Below, one piece after another: positions 50,687-58,375 of a stretch of 64,000 nt of DNA. Below the pieces are notes generated by a model, which saw only the letters and a program-made list of their open reading frames with translations, did not search any database and was not told the DNA's origin. Source of the stretch: CAWAND01 sp963727915 (GTDB lineage: Bacteria > Chloroflexota > Anaerolineae > Anaerolineales > E44-bin32); NCBI GenBank assembly GCA_963727915.1, contig CAVSID010000008.1:62001-126000 (forward strand), written 5' to 3'. The number at the start of each line of letters is the position of its first letter. Position 1 is the first letter of the stretch. The position numbers and the translations under genes are program-made.

Positions 50687-51850
50687 TCAGCTACCGGCGC
50701 CGCAATCCGTGTCGACCGGCTCGACCTTGAACAGGCTCTCAGGTGACCAGTCACCCCACACGCCGTTCTGCATGGCGCGCACCTTCCAGCGCCACAGCGA
50801 TCGGTTCTGGTTAGCGACGTAGCCGGTCGACTCCCGCAGATAGCTCGTGCTGGCGGTGTGATCGTCGATGGCCGGGACGGTGGCGTTGGACCCGATGACG
50901 TAGATGCCGTAGTCCTGACTCGCCGGGCACGCCGACCATGTGAACTCCCATGTCATCCGATCTGAGTGGTTTGTGCAACCGTTGTCCATCGTGCCTCCGT
51001 TGGCCGGCGCCAGTGGCGCGGGCACACAGCCTTCGCTGGGCGGTTCGGGCGGGAGGGTCGGCTCGGGCGGAGCGGTTGGCGTCTCATCCTCCTCCCCGCC
51101 GATGGAAAAACTGAAGTCCCCGGTCCCTTCCTCATCCATGACATAGAACGCAGCCGGCAGCCGGTCGAAAACCGTGTTCCCCAGCTCACCCAGCTTGTCA
51201 AACGCGGCCCCCATGTCGCCGCCGATCTGCGTGAGGGAGACATACGTGTCGTCGCGCACCAGGATCAGCGTCCCCTGAGAGTAGGATTCGATCGAGTACA
51301 CAAGCCAAACTGCATGCCCGTCAGGTCCATCGGCCTCGACCAGGTCCACTCCCGACCCCCGGAAGAGCTCGGACAGGCGTGTCACGGTTTCCTGCAGGGT
51401 CAGATCGGGGAGCTGGTTGTTCACCGCCTCGAACTTGGCCCGCATCTCGGGATCGCCGCTGAACCCGGCCAGCAGTCCCATGCTCAGGGCGGTGAAAGCC
51501 TTGGCCTCGCCACCCTGGGCTGCGCTGATGACCACCTGCACCATTTGGCTGGGGTCATCGGATGGCAGCATGTAGGTACAGCCGCCGGTACCCATGGCGG
51601 GTTGTGCCTGGACCGCTCCCCCAAGCACGGCGCCAACCTCCTGGTCGCTGAGCAGCGAGCAGGGATCGAGCTGCAGCCTCTCGGCTGCTGCCTCGGTTGC
51701 CGTAGCTTGCTTCGTTTCGGTGGCGCGAGGGGGTTGTGCTGTGGGTGTGTCACCAGCCTTTGATAGCTGCGACGGAGCGTTGCACGCCGATGTGAAAACC
51801 AGGGTCAGGAGGACTGTGAGCGCCAGGTGCTTTACTGTGTCCGGTTTCAT
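50687..51850 (-). CDS. Lipoprotein with DUF3558-like domain
   Basis: A 387-residue lipoprotein (signal MKPDTVKHLALTVLLTLVFT then SAC). After a Thr/Ala linker comes a domain starting LDPCSLLSDQEVGAVLGGAV with a later GGCTYMLP, the layout of DUF3558-like lipoproteins (two Cys forming a disulfide). A Pro-rich linker and a fibronectin-type C-terminal domain follow (CPASQDYGIYVIGSNATVPA, SLWRWKVRAMQNGVWGDWSP). Upstream, at 52008-52140, lies a degenerate attC-like repeat and at 52176 a palindrome. The protein may bind ligands at the cell surface; function unknown. Confidence 0.5.
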   Translation of the reverse strand: MKPDTVKHLALTVLLTLVFTSACNAPSQLSKAGDTPTAQPPRATETKQATATEAAAERLQLDPCSLLSDQEVGAVLGGAVQAQPAMGTGGCTYMLPSDDPSQMVQVVISAAQGGEAKAFTALSMGLLAGFSGDPEMRAKFEAVNNQLPDLTLQETVTRLSELFRGSGVDLVEADGPDGHAVWLVYSIESYSQGTLILVRDDTYVSLTQIGGDMGAAFDKLGELGNTVFDRLPAAFYVMDEEGTGDFSFSIGGEEDETPTAPPEPTLPPEPPSEGCVPAPLAPANGGTMDNGCTNHSDRMTWEFTWSACPASQDYGIYVIGSNATVPAIDDHTASTSYLRESTGYVANQNRSLWRWKVRAMQNGVWGDWSPESLFKVEPVDTDCGAGS

Positions 51851-52007
51851 GATGGGTCCTCTCCGTTTCTCCAGGGGACATTCGGTATTGAGATCGCCGG
51901 ACAGGCGTGGGCTAGGGTTCGGTTGTCGCGGGAATAGGACGTCCTGTGATTCTTCGTGACGACTGTGGCTGGAGATCCTTCATGCAAGCCGGGTCCATGC
52001 ATGGAGC

Positions 52008-52140
52008 GTCTAACTCCCCTAGCCGGTGCCATTCGAGGCTCAATGCAGCACCCTGCCCGGCCCAGCCCCAGAGCCATCCCCAGCATACAACAATCGTCTC
52101 AGATTCGACTAGCGTCGCCCATCAGGACCGATGCGAGCGC
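52008..52140 (-). repeat. Degenerate attC-like repeat copy
   Basis: On the minus strand the copy ends with GAGTTAGAC (52016-52008), which fits the attC R' rule GTTRRRY, and contains the core GATTGTTGTATGCT (52082) and GCATCGGTCC. The opposite arm has no RYYYAAC, so the copy is incomplete. It lies 158 bp upstream of the DUF3558-like lipoprotein. Confidence 0.5.
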
Positions 52141-52175
52141 CGTCCGGCCAGCACAAGTAACGAGTCCAACAAGTT

Positions 52176-52191
52176 TGTGAAGTATTTCACC
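52176..52191. promoter_or_regulatory. CRP/Rex-type palindrome, TGTGA-N6-TCACC
   Basis: One mismatch from the symmetric form, in AAGTTTGTGAAGTATTTCAC. It lies 94 bp upstream of the core at 52082, the same spacing as the pair at 47371/47464. Confidence 0.5.
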
Positions 52192-52527
52192 AACAGGGAG
52201 GTGGACGACAAGGGGAAGACTGGCGCTGATCTACCAGCAGCCGCACAGAATTCGCCCATCATCACTCGCGAAGCACACTGCAAGTGCGGTCCGTCGAAGA
52301 TCCTGGTGTTCTTCCAGGGATCCAGCGAGTGGTTGGGCCGCCAAGCGATCACGCGTCAAGGCTAACCGCGGGGGTTCGGCTTTCAACTCCTTGGGTGGCG
52401 TAGGTTCGGGACGCTTTTGTTGCCTCTAGTGAGACACCGACGTGGGTAGGGTATGGTGGCCCAACTCGCGCATCAGCGGCGCCGCGGCGTTTGCGAAGAG
52501 AATAGCTGCCCGACAGATGCTTTGATC

Positions 52528-52812
52528 CTATCTTGTCGTCTTCTTCTTGGCCGATTTCTTGCCTTTCAAATTGAGGGTTCCGGAGGAGTTACGGTGCGGC
52601 CCGGTGATTTGCCGCACGGTGAATTTAGGCCCGTGTTGAATGACATGGGCGATGGCTCTGGCATGTCCCAAGCCTAACCCATAGTCCTTCTTGAGCCACG
52701 CGATGATGTCTTTGTGTTGCGTGAGGTTCTTCTTCTTCGCCATAGTGATGAAATCACTTGGCGTCTTGCCCGTGAGTTCTTCTACCTTGTCCAAATACGC
52801 CTGGAATGACAT
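52528..52812 (-). CDS. DUF4287 protein, probable integron cassette gene
   Basis: A 94-residue protein of the DUF4287 type: SFQAYLDKVEELTGKTPSDF, then KNLTQHKDIIAWLKKDYGLG and GHARAIAHVIQHGPKF, ending in a Lys-rich tail. DUF4287 proteins are small, of unknown function, and occur widely as stand-alone genes. ATG 52812 follows AAAGGAG. The gene starts 102 bp after the end of the attC-like site at 52914, in the direction expected for a cassette, and base composition is lower in GC than the neighbours. Possible nucleic acid contact is suggested by the basic C-terminus only. Confidence 0.5.
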   Translation of the reverse strand: MSFQAYLDKVEELTGKTPSDFITMAKKKNLTQHKDIIAWLKKDYGLGLGHARAIAHVIQHGPKFTVRQITGPHRNSSGTLNLKGKKSAKKKTTR

Positions 52813-52913
52813 GATTCGCTCCTTTTCGTACCTTGGCTAGATCGTCTACCGGCAACATCACATTGTGCGGAGCGGAATGATACCAATAGCTTGACGCGTG
52901 GCCTAGGGCGGCG

Positions 52914-53058
52914 GCCCAACGCCTCCGAGCTGCGAAGTCCCACGTTTTGTGTGGGGATCGTCCGGGGCCACGCACCGCCCCGCCCCCGAACCATCCTGAG
53001 CATACAACAATCACGCCAAACTCGCCCAACATCCCCGGTCCGATCCAGCGAGTTGGTA
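52914..53058 (-). repeat. attC-like site (cassette boundary)
   Basis: Read on the minus strand it ends with GGCGTTGGGC (GTTRRRY) and begins with ACCAACTCGCTGGATCGG, where one missing T would give CCTAAC. The inner arms GCTGGATCGGACCGGGG and CCCCGGACGAT pair with an unpaired base between blocks. A 24-bp hairpin insert (52933-52956) interrupts one arm. The core TTTGGCGTGATTGTTGTATG lies in the loop. It separates the DUF4287 gene from the membrane protein gene at 53053-53488. Confidence 0.5.
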
Positions 53059-53488
53059 ATGAGCCCGATGTTTCGCAGAGTGGCATTGGCGCACACCGCG
53101 CCCTGTATGAAGGTCTTCCAAGTTAGGAGAAGGAGTACAAACTGGGTGGGTCGGCCTATTGGCCCGAACGGGAGTCCGAACCCGTACCAGAACGGGATGC
53201 TGTTGCCGAGGAGTATGAGATCCAAAACGGCGCTGTCTAGTCTTAGGTTCCAGAGCCAGTATGCGATAAGGGGTTTGAGGCCTCTGGTGGCGACGAAGAG
53301 AGGCCGGCAACAACCATGACGTCGATGCCTTGAACCTCGAACGGGCCGCTAAGGTGCCTGATCCCAGCCACGGGTACAAGAGCGCGGTGATCCAGCATGT
53401 ATCTGAGTGCTGCGAGTACGCTGAGTGTCCAGTCTGGTCCGTCGGTGATAATGAAGACTGTGAGGGCTGTCACCAAGGGGGTTCGCAC
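53053..53488 (-). CDS. Unknown membrane protein, cassette gene, frame broken
   Basis: A small membrane protein of about 145 residues. The first frame starts with GTG 53488 (GGAGG upstream) and gives VRTPLVTALTVFIITDGPDW and LDHRALVPVAGIRHLSGPFE; after a TC-dinucleotide indel near 53300 the other frame reads FVATRGLKPLIAYWLWNLRL, LILLGNSIPFWYGFGLPFG and QFVLLLLTWKTFIQGAVCAN. Three or four membrane segments. As it stands the frame runs through the downstream attC-like site, but one missing T in that site would give TAA at 53053-53055, as in classical cassettes whose stop lies in attC. The start is 22 bp from the preceding site. Family unknown. Confidence 0.5.
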
Positions 53489-53509
53489 GCTAGCCTCCGG
53501 GTGAGAGCG

Positions 53510-53611
53510 GCCTAACGATTGAGTTCAGCGGCGCGGCAGCGCGAGTGCAACTGAGCTTGACAAGCGAATCCTGTGCGAGCCAAGGCGGCTAGTTACCGCG
53601 CATCGTTGGCC
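53510..53611 (-). repeat. attC-like site with near-canonical 3' end
   Basis: A 102-bp imperfect palindrome. On the minus strand its end reads GCTGAACTCAATCGTTAGGC, very close to the canonical attC 3' end GCTTAACTCAAGCGTTAGGC. The other arm is GGCCAACGATGCGCGG, so the outer arms pair as GGCC(T)AACGAT with one bulged T. It lacks the core found in the other sites. It lies between the two unknown membrane protein genes, 22 bp before a GTG start. Confidence 0.5.
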
Positions 53612-53675
53612 GCGCCCACAGGAACGAGGGGTTATGCAGAGCCCATTTCATTTGCTCTGATGACCAAGATCAGCA

Positions 53676-54848
53676 CTACCCGATTCTGTTTACAATAACA
53701 TTCGTGGGAATCATGGTAAAACTCATCAGCACACCAGCTACTGCCGCCATCCAGATCGAGCCAAGCCATAAATGTATCGGCCAGATCACCCCATTGGGCA
53801 TAAAGGCGACAATCAGGAAATAGATCGAAAACAGCACCAAGGGCACCAAAAAGGCCAATATCCTGTACCCAAGCGGCGAGGATAACCTGGCTTCTCCCCC
53901 GCGACGCATCCACGCCCAAATGATCTCTCCTGCCAATGCCCCGCCCAGAATTGCAGGGAAGTAACTATAAACCCCAACAATAACTGCGCGTTGGACAAAA
54001 ACCCAAACCAGGATCAAAGACAATGAGCCAGATGGCAGACGCCAGCGGTAAAGCGGCAGAATGACGAAGGGAATCAGAATCAGTGTCGTTAGGAGGATTC
54101 CGCCCACCCCCGCGATTTCGGCCGTGGGTGAAGCATAGTCAATGAAGTTAAAGGCGTCACGCACTCCAACGATTGCTCCTCCAGAGGCGTAGTCGGCAGA
54201 AAAGGGGTCGAAATACCAGGTTGGCCAAAACACAATGACGAAGAGGGAGGCGATCCCAATAATCATGGGCACGCTTCTAAGGAAGGAGTTCTGATGTTCA
54301 CGCGAGGATTGGTCGTATTGGTAAATCGCGTGGCTAAGTACGCCGAAGTATATCAGCCCAAAGGCCAGAAAAAGCACGAGATGAGAAGGGCTCAGAAGGA
54401 TTTCAAGGTTGAGCTCAAAACCAAACAGCGTATGCCAAATAGCATCCAGCCCGCCCGAGATTCCAAAGAGAACGGCCCCCAATGCGACAAGCGCATATCG
54501 GGGAGGTAACCAATCCACCAGATTGCTCCCCTTTCTGACTTGCAATCCGACATAGGCCACGACTGATCCTAGTATGGCGAGCCAACCGCCGTACAAGAAG
54601 TAATGAGAAGGAACGAAAAAGGACTCGATTTTGCTACCGTAGAATACATGCGTCCACGCATCAATGATTCCTCCGATCTGTAGCACAATGATCAGCGCAA
54701 TCATGAGGTAGTGAAATGAATACACCGACTTCGTGGACGAATCTGCTTTCCCGTTCTGATCCTTCCCTTCAGCAACGATGTTCTGCCACAACGCCGAACG
54801 AGCTACTCGGAAAAGACGGTCACTCTGGGCTAGGTATCCTTTGAACAT
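53676..54848 (-). CDS. Unknown polytopic membrane protein, cassette gene
   Basis: A 390-residue protein with about ten membrane segments. ATG 54848 follows AGGAGGGG. The first 40 residues are hydrophilic (SDRLFRVARSALWQNIVAEG), then come helices with conserved-looking His and Asp near the membrane: IGGIIDAWTHVFYGSKIESF, FFVPSHYFLYGGWLAILGSV, LDAIWHTLFGFELNLEIL and LSPSHLVLFLAFGLIYFGVL. Repeated SHxxxF and WH motifs could bind metal or haem. I recognise no family. Base composition is clearly lower in GC than flanking genes, as expected for an acquired cassette. It lies between two attC-like sites. Confidence 0.5.
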   Translation of the reverse strand: MFKGYLAQSDRLFRVARSALWQNIVAEGKDQNGKADSSTKSVYSFHYLMIALIIVLQIGGIIDAWTHVFYGSKIESFFVPSHYFLYGGWLAILGSVVAYVGLQVRKGSNLVDWLPPRYALVALGAVLFGISGGLDAIWHTLFGFELNLEILLSPSHLVLFLAFGLIYFGVLSHAIYQYDQSSREHQNSFLRSVPMIIGIASLFVIVFWPTWYFDPFSADYASGGAIVGVRDAFNFIDYASPTAEIAGVGGILLTTLILIPFVILPLYRWRLPSGSLSLILVWVFVQRAVIVGVYSYFPAILGGALAGEIIWAWMRRGGEARLSSPLGYRILAFLVPLVLFSIYFLIVAFMPNGVIWPIHLWLGSIWMAAVAGVLMSFTMIPTNVIVNRIG

Positions 54849-54896
54849 GAGTTTTCCCCTCCTGTGTGACTGATGGATATCTCTATTTCAGAGTAC

Positions 54897-55041
54897 GGCG
54901 TAGCGGCCTCGAGCTGCGAAGTCCCACGTTCTCTTTGTGGGGATCGGCTGGGGCAAACCACCGCCCTGCCTCCGGACCACTCTGAGCATACAACAATCAT
55001 GCCAAATTCGCCCAGCATCCCCGGTCCGATCCAGCGAGATG
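54897..55041 (-). repeat. attC-like site, interrupted by the IS element
   Basis: Same architecture as the sites at 52914 and 57291: minus-strand arms GCTGGATCGGACCGGGG and CCCCAGCCGATC, core TTTGGCATGATTGTTGTATG, and a hairpin insert at 54917-54942. Its outer arm at 54897-54903 is degenerate. The other outer arm is missing here but is found intact (GTTAGGC, 56539-56545) on the far side of the IS110-type element, so the site was complete before insertion. Confidence 0.5.
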
Positions 55042-55978
55042 ATAGTATGAAAGCGCTGCACCTCCCAGTAGACTGGGTCTGTCAGGATCCGAGTCCACCA
55101 AAGGAGGTGCAACATGTTCCATCACGATTATACGGTCGGTTGCGATGCCCACAAGCATTACTCCGTCTTCGCCGTGCTTGACGCCCGGGGCAGTCTTGTT
55201 GAAGAGCAGCGGGTCCCACACCACCCAGGTGCGCTCCGGGCCTACCTCTCCCGCTTCCCGGCCGGCACCCCGGTTGCCCTGGAGACCGTCGACAACTGGT
55301 ACTCCCGGTAGGACACCGGGATGGTGTGGATCGTCGATGAGATCGAGGCCGCCGGCTGCACCCCCAGGCTGGCTCACGCCCTCTTCGCCAAGAAGATGAT
55401 GGCCAACATCCACACCCGTGCCGGGCGCCTGCGGCAAGAGCGACAAGCTCGACGCCAAAGGCCTGGCCACCCTTGAGCACCTCGGCTCCCTGCCCACGGT
55501 GTGGATTGCGCCCGGAGACGTCCGTGATGCCCGTGAACTGCCCCGCACACGCATGGCTTTCTCCAAGTCGCGGGCTTCCCTCAAGAACCGCATGCACTCC
55601 ACCCTGGCTAAGTACGCTCTCTCCCACAACACCGAGAGCGACATCTACACCCCCAAGTGGCGCCCTCCCCTGCTCAAGCGCTTCGATCAGCTGCCCGAGG
55701 AGACCAGCCGCTGCATGCTCCAAGAGCTCGAGCTGCTTGGGTTGGTCCAGGAACAGATCGATCATTTGGAAGTCAGGATCAAGGAGCGTATCAAGCTCAC
55801 CCCCAAGATGCAGCTCGTCCAGACGATCCCCGGTGTGGGCGTCATCCTGGCCATCGTCATCACCCTCGAGATCGGCTCCATCGATCGCTTCAATACCCCC
55901 AAGAAGCTGGCCGGCTACTCCGGCCTGGTCCCCAGGCTCAGCGCCAGTGGTGGGCGCGTGCACTACGGCCACATGGTC

Positions 55979-56002
55979 ACACCGTCCCGGTGTCCTTCGG
56001 GA
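55979..56002 (+). repeat. 24-bp hairpin insert, copy 1
   Basis: ACACCG-TCC-CGGTGT followed by CCTTCGGGA. It interrupts the transposase reading frame between GRVHYGHM and KQANNYLKW. Copies 2 and 3 lie at 56128 and 56384. Confidence 0.5.
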
Positions 56003-56127
56003 AGCAGGCCAACAACTACCTGAAATGGGCCTTCATCGAACCCGCCAACGTGGTCGTCCGACACCGGCACCACCCCTACTGGCGCCGCAAGTACGTCACC
56101 CATCTCTACGAACGCACCAAGCGCCGC

Positions 56128-56151
56128 ACATCGTCCCGATGTCCTTCGGGA
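56128..56151 (+). repeat. 24-bp hairpin insert, copy 2
   Basis: ACATCG-TCC-CGATGT followed by CCTTCGGGA. Relative to copy 1 both arms changed together (CACCG/CGGTG to CATCG/CGATG), so base pairing is kept. It interrupts the 3' part of the transposase. Confidence 0.5.
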
Positions 56152-56383
56152 AGGGGCACGCCGTTGCTGTCGGTGCCACCGCTCGTTATCTCGCTGAGTC
56201 AGCTTTCTGGGTTCTCAAAAAGAGTGAGCCCTACCAGGAGTCCCCTCACTGGACTCCCGGAGGGATGAAACACCCTATCTCGCTCAGCCAGAGGAAGGCC
56301 CCCGCATAACATGGGTCCTTTGAGATCCGCGAGATGATTGGGCCACCCCTGGCGAATTAGCTCATGCCTCCACCGAGAGGCGC

Positions 56384-56407
56384 ACACCGTCCCGGTGTCC
56401 TACGGGA
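56384..56407 (+). repeat. 24-bp hairpin insert, copy 3
   Basis: ACACCG-TCC-CGGTGT followed by CCTACGGGA, in the non-coding right flank of the IS element. Confidence 0.5.
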
Positions 56408-56534
56408 TGGATGTTTCCGGCGAGACCGGCTGGGTCTTGAATCGCTGGAGGTCAACAGACGAAAGAAAACTCCCCGACCGGGGAGAAGAACTCCATTTAA
56501 CGACAGAGGCTATTGACAGGGGACGTGCATTCAT

Positions 56535-56545
56535 AGATGTTAGGC
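56535..56545 (-). repeat. Displaced outer arm of the interrupted attC-like site
   Basis: AGATG followed by TTAGGC; on the minus strand GCCTAACATCT, a perfect R'' (RYYYAAC). It begins 9 bp after the stop codon of the NYN gene, as expected for the 5' arm of that cassette's attC. Confidence 0.5.
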
Positions 56546-56553
56546 GATCCCAA

Positions 56554-57186
56554 TCACCAAGCCCTGGGCTTTCGGAACTTTCCTTTGCTGTCAGTCATGG
56601 ATTCTTGGAACTGGCTAGCCCTCAACGCTCCTTCGCGGATCTGCTTAATAAACGAAGCATAGCGTGTCAACACCCAACTCGGTGTATGGCGATGTGGGTT
56701 GAGTATGCCTACTTCGAGCTTCAGTTCCTCTCTCACGATCCGGATTGGCGCCAGTAAGTCCGAGTCGTTCGTGATGAGAACAGCAGAGTCAAATCTTCCT
56801 AAATGCGCATCATTGACAAGGTGTGTGGCGATGTTGACGTCCGAGCCCTTTTCCTCGGTTCTCGTTACCTTCGCAAACCGCGGCTGGCCAGGAGTTGGAT
56901 CGGCGAGCGGCATCATCACATCATGCGAAAGGAACGAGCCATATATGATTTCAAGCCTAGGAAGAGCCCCCAGAGCGCGCAGATAGATCTGTTGCCGAGT
57001 CGGTTTGCTCGGATCATCTTTCCGGGCACTGACTCGAGCCGTGAAGTACTTGATCCGTTCGATCTCGGCGCCAGGAAGAAGCAGCTCGCAGAGTTGAAGT
57101 ATGTTGAGCCACTTATACGGGGTCCCCTTGACCGCACCGTAGTAGAGGTTGAATCCGTCAACGTAGATGAAGGTTCGAGGTGCCAT
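56554..57186 (-). CDS. NYN-domain (PIN-like) ribonuclease-type protein, cassette gene
   Basis: A 210-residue NYN/LabA-type protein, a PIN-like nuclease fold. Acidic residues expected at the metal site are visible: Asp10 in TFIYVDGFNLYY, Asp116 in EEKGSDVNIATHLVNDA, and Asp141 and Asp143 in LITNDSDLLAPI. Such proteins are thought to be RNases; they occur in stress and defence settings and have been reported as integron cassettes. ATG 57186 has GGGGG upstream. A minus-strand TATACT lies near 57273, and a hairpin (AAACCGT/ACGGTTT, 57204-57229) directly precedes the start. Lower GC than its surroundings. Confidence 0.5.
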   Translation of the reverse strand: MAPRTFIYVDGFNLYYGAVKGTPYKWLNILQLCELLLPGAEIERIKYFTARVSARKDDPSKPTRQQIYLRALGALPRLEIIYGSFLSHDVMMPLADPTPGQPRFAKVTRTEEKGSDVNIATHLVNDAHLGRFDSAVLITNDSDLLAPIRIVREELKLEVGILNPHRHTPSWVLTRYASFIKQIREGALRASQFQESMTDSKGKFRKPRAW

Positions 57187-57203
57187 CAGCCCCCACTTAG
57201 CAG

Positions 57204-57229
57204 AAACCGTACTCTCACGAGCACGGTTT
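57204..57229 (-). other. Hairpin just upstream of the NYN gene
   Basis: A perfect 7-bp stem, AAACCGT/ACGGTTT, with a 12-base loop, 17 bp before the start codon. It would be at the 5' end of the message and could affect translation. Confidence 0.5.
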
Positions 57230-57290
57230 CGCGGCCGGACCCCGAGGGGCCCGGCGGGATAGATTCAGTATAGCACACTGAAGCAAGATC

Positions 57291-57414
57291 GCCTAACGCC
57301 TCCGAGCTGATCGGCCGGGGCCATACACCGCCCTGCCCCCGAGCCAGCCTGAGCATACAACAATCACGCCAATTTCGCTCCGCATCCCCGGTCCGATCCA
57401 GCGAAATGTTAGGC
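57291..57414 (-). repeat. attC-like site, best preserved copy
   Basis: A 124-bp site with perfect outer arms, GCCTAAC (57291) and GTTAGGC (57408). The inner arms pair in three blocks, GCTG, ATCGG and CCGGGG, against CCCCGG-t-CCGAT-c-CAGC, leaving two unpaired bases on one side, the extrahelical bases typical of attC. It lies 17 bp downstream of the TolB-like gene stop and 105 bp upstream of the NYN gene start, both on the minus strand. The core is at 57352-57378. Confidence 0.5.
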
Positions 57415-57430
57415 AGCCTTTCGAGGCAGT

Positions 57431-58342
57431 CTACGGACGCCAAATGGGCATAATCCCCGGAAAGTCTGTGACACGCCTTTGTGCCGTGCCGTCCGCGTCC
57501 ATGACATAGATGTGGTCAGTGGAATCTGCTGAATCCCAATTCGATTGAAATAGGATCCTCTTTCCGTCAGGGGACCAATCAGGTGACAAATCAATTGCCG
57601 GGCCATTGGTCAGGCGGCGTACGTCAGATCCGTCCTCTCGCACCGTGTAGATGTCAAGTTGGGATGTGTCCTCTCCGGATGAACTAAACACGATGAACTC
57701 TCCGTCGGGCGACCACTTCGGCGAGTTATCGCCTTTCATGTAGGTCATCCTGACCAGGTCAGATCCGTCCGGATGCATGGTATAGATGTTTACCTGGTAG
57801 CCCGCCTGAGACATGAGGGCAAGCTTCTGCCCATCGGGCGACCATGACAGCCCGTTGAAGTACCCGCGTGGCGTGACGCGCCTAATATCCGTCCCATCAC
57901 TACTCATTACGAAGACCGCCAGGGTGCCCTTGGGGTCTTCTGGTGCCGACACGAATGCAATTTGGCGTCCGTCTGGCGACCATGCTGGAGAATAGTCCCG
58001 TATTGGGCCCTTAGTCAATTCGTGGACATCGGAGCCATCAGAACGCATGACAGAAATGTGATATGGGGGGTCGCCTTGCGCATTTGCGGAGGACACAAAG
58101 GCAATCCAACGACCGTCAGGCGAATAGGCCGGTTGCGCGACGTCTATGGAGGCTATCAACTCGGGATCCCCGGCGAGAAGGTTGAGCCGATAAATGCCGC
58201 CTATTCGGCCATCCAACTCTACCCCCAGGAAGGCGATCTCATTACTGCGCCAGTATCTGAACACAAGGAGGGCCACAATCAGGAGGGCCACGAGCGCTAG
58301 CCCAACGATAGATGGCGAAAGTCTGAGCAATTTCCTTTGCAT
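57431..58342 (-). CDS. TolB-like WD40/PD40 propeller protein, cassette gene
   Basis: A 303-residue membrane-anchored propeller. An N-terminal helix (residues 10-28, VGLALVALLIVALLVFRYW) is followed by six or seven PD40/TolB-type repeats marked by SPDGR: YSPDGRWIAFVSSA, WSPDGRQIAFVSA, WSPDGQKLALMSQ, WSPDGEFIVFSSSG and WSPDGKRILFQSN. TolB-like propellers bind partner proteins; here Tol-Pal is not apparent nearby. ATG 58342 has GGGAGACGAG upstream and starts 34 bp after the attC-like site at 58376, a classical cassette arrangement. GC is lower than that of flanking chromosomal genes. Confidence 0.5.
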   Translation of the reverse strand: MQRKLLRLSPSIVGLALVALLIVALLVFRYWRSNEIAFLGVELDGRIGGIYRLNLLAGDPELIASIDVAQPAYSPDGRWIAFVSSANAQGDPPYHISVMRSDGSDVHELTKGPIRDYSPAWSPDGRQIAFVSAPEDPKGTLAVFVMSSDGTDIRRVTPRGYFNGLSWSPDGQKLALMSQAGYQVNIYTMHPDGSDLVRMTYMKGDNSPKWSPDGEFIVFSSSGEDTSQLDIYTVREDGSDVRRLTNGPAIDLSPDWSPDGKRILFQSNWDSADSTDHIYVMDADGTAQRRVTDFPGIMPIWRP

Positions 58343-58375
58343 CTCGTCTCCCAGCCACCGTTCAGTTCATAGGCT

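Larger units (their letters stand above)
51851..52527. other. Intergenic region with repeat and palindrome
   Basis: About 675 bp without a supported gene. It contains the degenerate repeat at 52008-52140, the palindrome at 52176-52191 and, near 52460-52470, the sequence GAGTTGGGCC on the minus strand, which could be the remaining end of another attC-like site after the DUF4287 gene. Confidence 0.5.
55114..56280 (+). pseudogene. IS110-family DEDD transposase, disrupted
   Basis: Pieces in several frames make up an IS110-type transposase of about 330-350 residues. N-terminal DEDD RuvC-like part: TVGCDAHKHYSVFAVLDARG, VALETVDNWY (acidic residue), CTPRLAHALFAKKMMANIH, and SDKLDAKGLATL with the conserved Asp. 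C-terminal Transposase_20 part: LVQTIPGVGVILAIVITLEI and LAGYSGLVPRLSASGGRVHY, then NNYLKWAFIEPANVVVRH. It is broken by a TAG after DNWYSR (about 55309), a frameshift near 55420, and two 24-bp hairpin inserts that shift the frame. It should be inactive unless these are assembly artefacts. Confidence 0.5.
55042..56534 (+). mobile_element. IS110-family insertion sequence in an attC-like site
   Basis: About 1.49 kb between two copies of AGATG (55037-55041 and 56535-56539). Removing it restores an attC-like end, GCGAGATGTTAGGC, matching the GCGAAATGTTAGGC of the neighbouring site. The element carries one IS110-type transposase gene on the plus strand, opposite to the cassette genes, with long flanks (70 bp left, about 230 bp right). 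No long terminal inverted repeats are seen, as usual for IS110. Some IS1111-type members of this family are known to target attC sites. Confidence 0.5.

Noticed and set aside
56490..56545. A compact attC made of GCCTAAC and GTTAAAT right after the NYN gene
   Set aside because: The two ends fit the RYYYAAC/GTTRRRY rule, but the inner sequences do not pair. The arm fits better as the displaced end of the site interrupted by the IS element.
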